This document shows, piece after piece, positions 41,533-43,336 of a stretch of 43,336 bases of DNA. Position 1 is the stretch's first letter. Each line of letters begins with the position of its first letter. This DNA is from an uncultured Prevotellaceae bacterium (GTDB lineage Bacteria > Bacteroidota > Bacteroidia > Bacteroidales > Muribaculaceae), in assembly GCA_900318205.1 (NCBI GenBank), contig ONJS01000024.1, positions 1,159 to 44,494 of the forward strand, in the 5' to 3' direction. The notes below the pieces were generated by a model, which saw only the letters and a program-made list of their open reading frames with translations, was not told the DNA's origin and did no database searches. The position numbers and the translations under genes were made by a program.

Positions 41533-42600
41533 TCACTGTGTCACATACACTCTCCAGCTGCCATCCTTCTCGCCGCGTTCCACATATTTCTTGTCAATCA
41601 AATGGTCAAGAAGTTTTTGGATGGCGGTAATACTAATGCCGGTCACGTCTTTCATGTCTGCCAAAGTCAGTGTGGGCTCTGTGCGCATGGCGTTCAGAAT
41701 TTTTGTGTAGTTTGGAGTCCTGAATGAAATCCGTTCCCCATCATACCACCACACATTCTCATCCCTCTCGCTCACAAACAGTACATCATTATACACTTCC
41801 CTGGCCACTAGTCCATTAAAATACTTGAGGAATGGCTTGATTTCTTTCAGCTCTGCATGGGCGCCATCGCTGGGAATAGGACCCACTTCGAGGTCTGCTT
41901 GATGTAGTGCTTCCAGGTACTCACTTTTTTGGCGGCTACGGACGACAATCATCGGATAGCCGTGACGAGCCAGGATGAAGTTCACCATCAGTCGGGCGAT
42001 GCGTCCATTGCCATCTTCGAAGGGGTGGATGCGGATGTATCTATAGTGGAACAATGCTGCCAGTTCTACTGGCGAGAGTTTTCCTTCCTGTTCAGATGCG
42101 TTGTACCAGTCCACCAAGTCGGTCATCAAACCAGGCGTCTCCTCGGGTGAGGCATACTCAAATCGGTCTCCATATCGTGTGATTACACTATTAGGTCGTG
42201 TCTTATACTGCCCCGCATGGATCACATAACTGGTCTGCACGCCCCCGGGGAGATCCCGATAGACGGTGTAGTCTTCCCGCAACAGAGTCTTGTGCAGTGT
42301 TCTGATGAAGTTTTGTGTCAACGGCATATCCGTCAAGGTGGCCTCCTCGGTCATCATCCTTAAGCCTACATTGCTCGCCGTCATCTCTTGAACGTCTCGC
42401 ACGTCAGCTTCACCAATGACCTTGCCGAACAATAAGAGGATTTCAGTCTGCCCATAGGTCAGTGTGTTGCCCTCAATATGGTTGCTGTTGTAGTTGAAGT
42501 CCACGGTGAAGCGGCGGCTGAGCCTCTCCCGATCCTTCTCCGACAACGGCTGTATCTCTTGCCACGCCGCCAGTGCCTTCTTTATATTAAGATACTTCAT
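41533..42600 (-). CDS. Class II Fic protein (predicted AMP transferase) with winged-helix C-terminus
   Basis: 355 residues from the ATG at 42600. The Fic active-site motif HPFEDGNGRIAR spans residues 192-203 (His192 catalytic). An N-terminal inhibitory motif SNHIEG (Ser39 to Gly44, pattern [S/T]xxxE[G/N]) marks class II Fic enzymes, in which Glu43 blocks the nucleotide site. The flap-like TSYVIHAGQYKTRP precedes the active site. The C-terminal 60 residues (LTLADMKDVTGISITAIQKLLDHLIDKKYVER) form a winged helix. Family members AMPylate target proteins; the target here is unknown. TATCTTTG at 42628-42635 (minus) is a probable -7 box. Confidence 0.92.
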   Translation of the reverse strand: MKYLNIKKALAAWQEIQPLSEKDRERLSRRFTVDFNYNSNHIEGNTLTYGQTEILLLFGKVIGEADVRDVQEMTASNVGLRMMTEEATLTDMPLTQNFIRTLHKTLLREDYTVYRDLPGGVQTSYVIHAGQYKTRPNSVITRYGDRFEYASPEETPGLMTDLVDWYNASEQEGKLSPVELAALFHYRYIRIHPFEDGNGRIARLMVNFILARHGYPMIVVRSRQKSEYLEALHQADLEVGPIPSDGAHAELKEIKPFLKYFNGLVAREVYNDVLFVSERDENVWWYDGERISFRTPNYTKILNAMRTEPTLTLADMKDVTGISITAIQKLLDHLIDKKYVERGEKDGSWRVYVTQ

Positions 42601-42627
42601 ATAGACTAAGTGAATTGATTGACGTCG

Positions 42628-42635
42628 CAAAGATA
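42628..42635 (-). promoter_or_regulatory. -7 element of the fic gene
   Basis: TATCTTTG on the minus strand, 27 bp upstream of the ATG at 42600. No clear -33 TTTG at the normal distance. Confidence 0.5.
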
Positions 42636-42774
42636 CAAAATGTTTTTGAAAAGGTTATAGAACCACAACCTTATTTGAAGCATTGATGCTAATTTTACTG
42701 AAAAACGGATGACAACCAAAGAGGCGTAGCTATAGATTATGTGTATCAATCATTTCTAATGGCTTTGATTAAAA

Positions 42775-42832
42775 CAGCACTCCGTTTCACAACGAAGTGC
42801 CATTTAAGTTTTACATATTAAAATATAGTATG
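42775..42832 (+). repeat. Leader repeat, copy 1
   Basis: CAGCACTCCGTTTCACAACG then AAGTGCC, followed by an AT-rich stretch and ATATAGTATGAA. It matches copy 2 at 43142-43189 (CAGCACTCCGCTTCTCAACG, AAGTACC) with few changes; copy 2 is 10 bp shorter in the AT-rich part. GCACTCCG and CGAAGTGC can pair with one mismatch. Each copy ends in the ATG of a short open frame. Confidence 0.65.
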
Positions 42833-43102
42833 AACACAAAAAAGTGTTCAGAGTATCTGCAAAATTACATTTGCTTTTCAGAACTCGGAAATATTTGTTG
42901 TTTCATTATGTTTCTCAATATTGATAAACTGTGTTGTCTCTCACATAAGTCACTATTAATTAATTGTACCTCAGTGATATATAAAATTATCATTTTCGTG
43001 TTTTTGAACTATTGCAAGTGTTTTGCAAGAAGCTTAATAGAAACACTGAGAAACATTTATTGCCATTCTTTTGGCTATTCGCATTATTCTTTCTACTTTT
43101 GA
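42830..43102 (+). CDS. Short Cys-rich open frame behind leader repeat 1
   Basis: 90 codons from the ATG in the leader repeat. The product would be rich in Cys, Ile, Phe and Tyr (MNTKKCSEYLQNYICFSELG...). The AT-rich base composition produces such frames by chance, and no family is recognised. It is listed because its start sits in a leader shared with the frame at 43187. Confidence 0.25.
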   Translation: MNTKKCSEYLQNYICFSELGNICCFIMFLNIDKLCCLSHKSLLINCTSVIYKIIIFVFLNYCKCFARSLIETLRNIYCHSFGYSHYSFYF

Positions 43103-43141
43103 AACCGCTTAATGTATGGCGCCCCAGATTATTGAAAGAAT

Positions 43142-43189
43142 CAGCACTCCGCTTCTCAACGAAGTACCTTTGCTAAAAAATATAGTATG
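43142..43189 (+). repeat. Leader repeat, copy 2
   Basis: Second copy of the leader described at 42775-42832, 367 bp further on, again ending TATAGTATGAA. Confidence 0.65.
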
Positions 43190-43312
43190 AATAAAGTAGA
43201 TTTAAAATTTATTTCAAAATTACAGTCATGTCATGACATGCTCAATACCCAAATGGGTCGTATTGACGGAATGATCATTAATAACTCATGTTTTCAAGGT
43301 AAGTATGGCTAA
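43187..43312 (+). CDS. 41-residue open frame behind leader repeat 2
   Basis: ATG at 43187 to TAA at 43310-43312. Begins MNKVDLKFISKLQSCHDMLN and ends in a Cys/Gly/Tyr-containing stretch (NNSCFQGKYG). The first 20 residues are amphipathic and the product would be a small peptide. No modification or export genes are visible, but the window ends 24 bp later. Confidence 0.3.
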   Translation: MNKVDLKFISKLQSCHDMLNTQMGRIDGMIINNSCFQGKYG

Positions 43313-43336
43313 TGACATGAAATAACTGTTAAAATG

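Noticed and set aside
1-43336. CRISPR array, rRNA or complete tRNA genes
   Set aside because: No regularly spaced direct repeats of 24-40 bp, no rRNA-like conserved blocks and no complete cloverleaf were seen on reading; only a tRNA-3'-end-like sequence at 39305-39320.

Overview
The window reads as chromosome from a member of the Bacteroidales, most like a gut Prevotellaceae or Muribaculaceae type. The evidence is the -7 promoter motif TAnnTTTG in front of several genes (clearest at 17246-17277, 22343-22374, 36923-36953 and 39484-39515), weak or absent Shine-Dalgarno sequences, a three-gene cytochrome b type succinate dehydrogenase/fumarate reductase operon, the DUF3098-uppP-truB-queA order, FimB/Mfa2- and DUF6562-like lipoproteins, and C-terminal tails of the kind seen on secreted Bacteroidales proteins. 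No rRNA, complete tRNA or CRISPR array is visible.

Layout. 1-1380: a GYF_2/CD225 membrane protein between two copies of a small inverted-repeat element. 1431-4911: sdhC-sdhA-sdhB on the minus strand, closed by an intrinsic terminator. 5107-10870: a minus-strand run of two GH25 lysozymes, a CvpA-family protein, aroA and a secreted metallophosphoesterase, with stop-start overlaps between several of them. 11155-22180: plus-strand housekeeping genes (rnr, mtaB, a GT2 glycosyltransferase, an aldo/keto reductase with ferredoxin domain, DUF3098, uppP, truB, queA) and a second, leaderless metallophosphoesterase. 22343-22694: a stand-alone LuxR-type DNA-binding protein with its own promoter and terminator.

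23190-38135 is an accessory surface region, all on the minus strand. Two secreted proteins that share a domain (23190-25286 and 25587-26750) lie downstream of a run of six lipoproteins (27022-36867). Four of these six have a conserved fimbrillin-like N-terminal half followed by four different C-terminal modules rich in beta-helix-like repeats. A clostripain (C11) lipoprotein is at the head. A promoter at 36923-36953 and a terminator at 26943-26997 bracket the lipoprotein run. This looks like a surface-structure operon with interchangeable distal modules and is the best candidate here for something not yet described.

38364-39062 is a DUF3667 gene truncated by a fragment of the same small inverted-repeat element. 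From about 39305 rightwards the DNA is more AT-rich and looks like one end of an integrated element: a tRNA-3'-end-like sequence with its terminator, a tandem 11-mer, a tyrosine recombinase, a degenerate repeat of the recombinase 3' end, a class II Fic protein with a small partner gene, and two short open frames behind near-identical leader repeats.

The small inverted-repeat element (14-bp ends GTGTCCGRGGAAAA, up to 337 bp, internal GGGGACGGTTYC hairpins, no coding capacity) occurs four times: 1-204 (cut by the window edge), 1042-1327, 22718-23054 (complete) and 38370-38425 (fragment). All function statements are from reading the sequence; no database search was possible.
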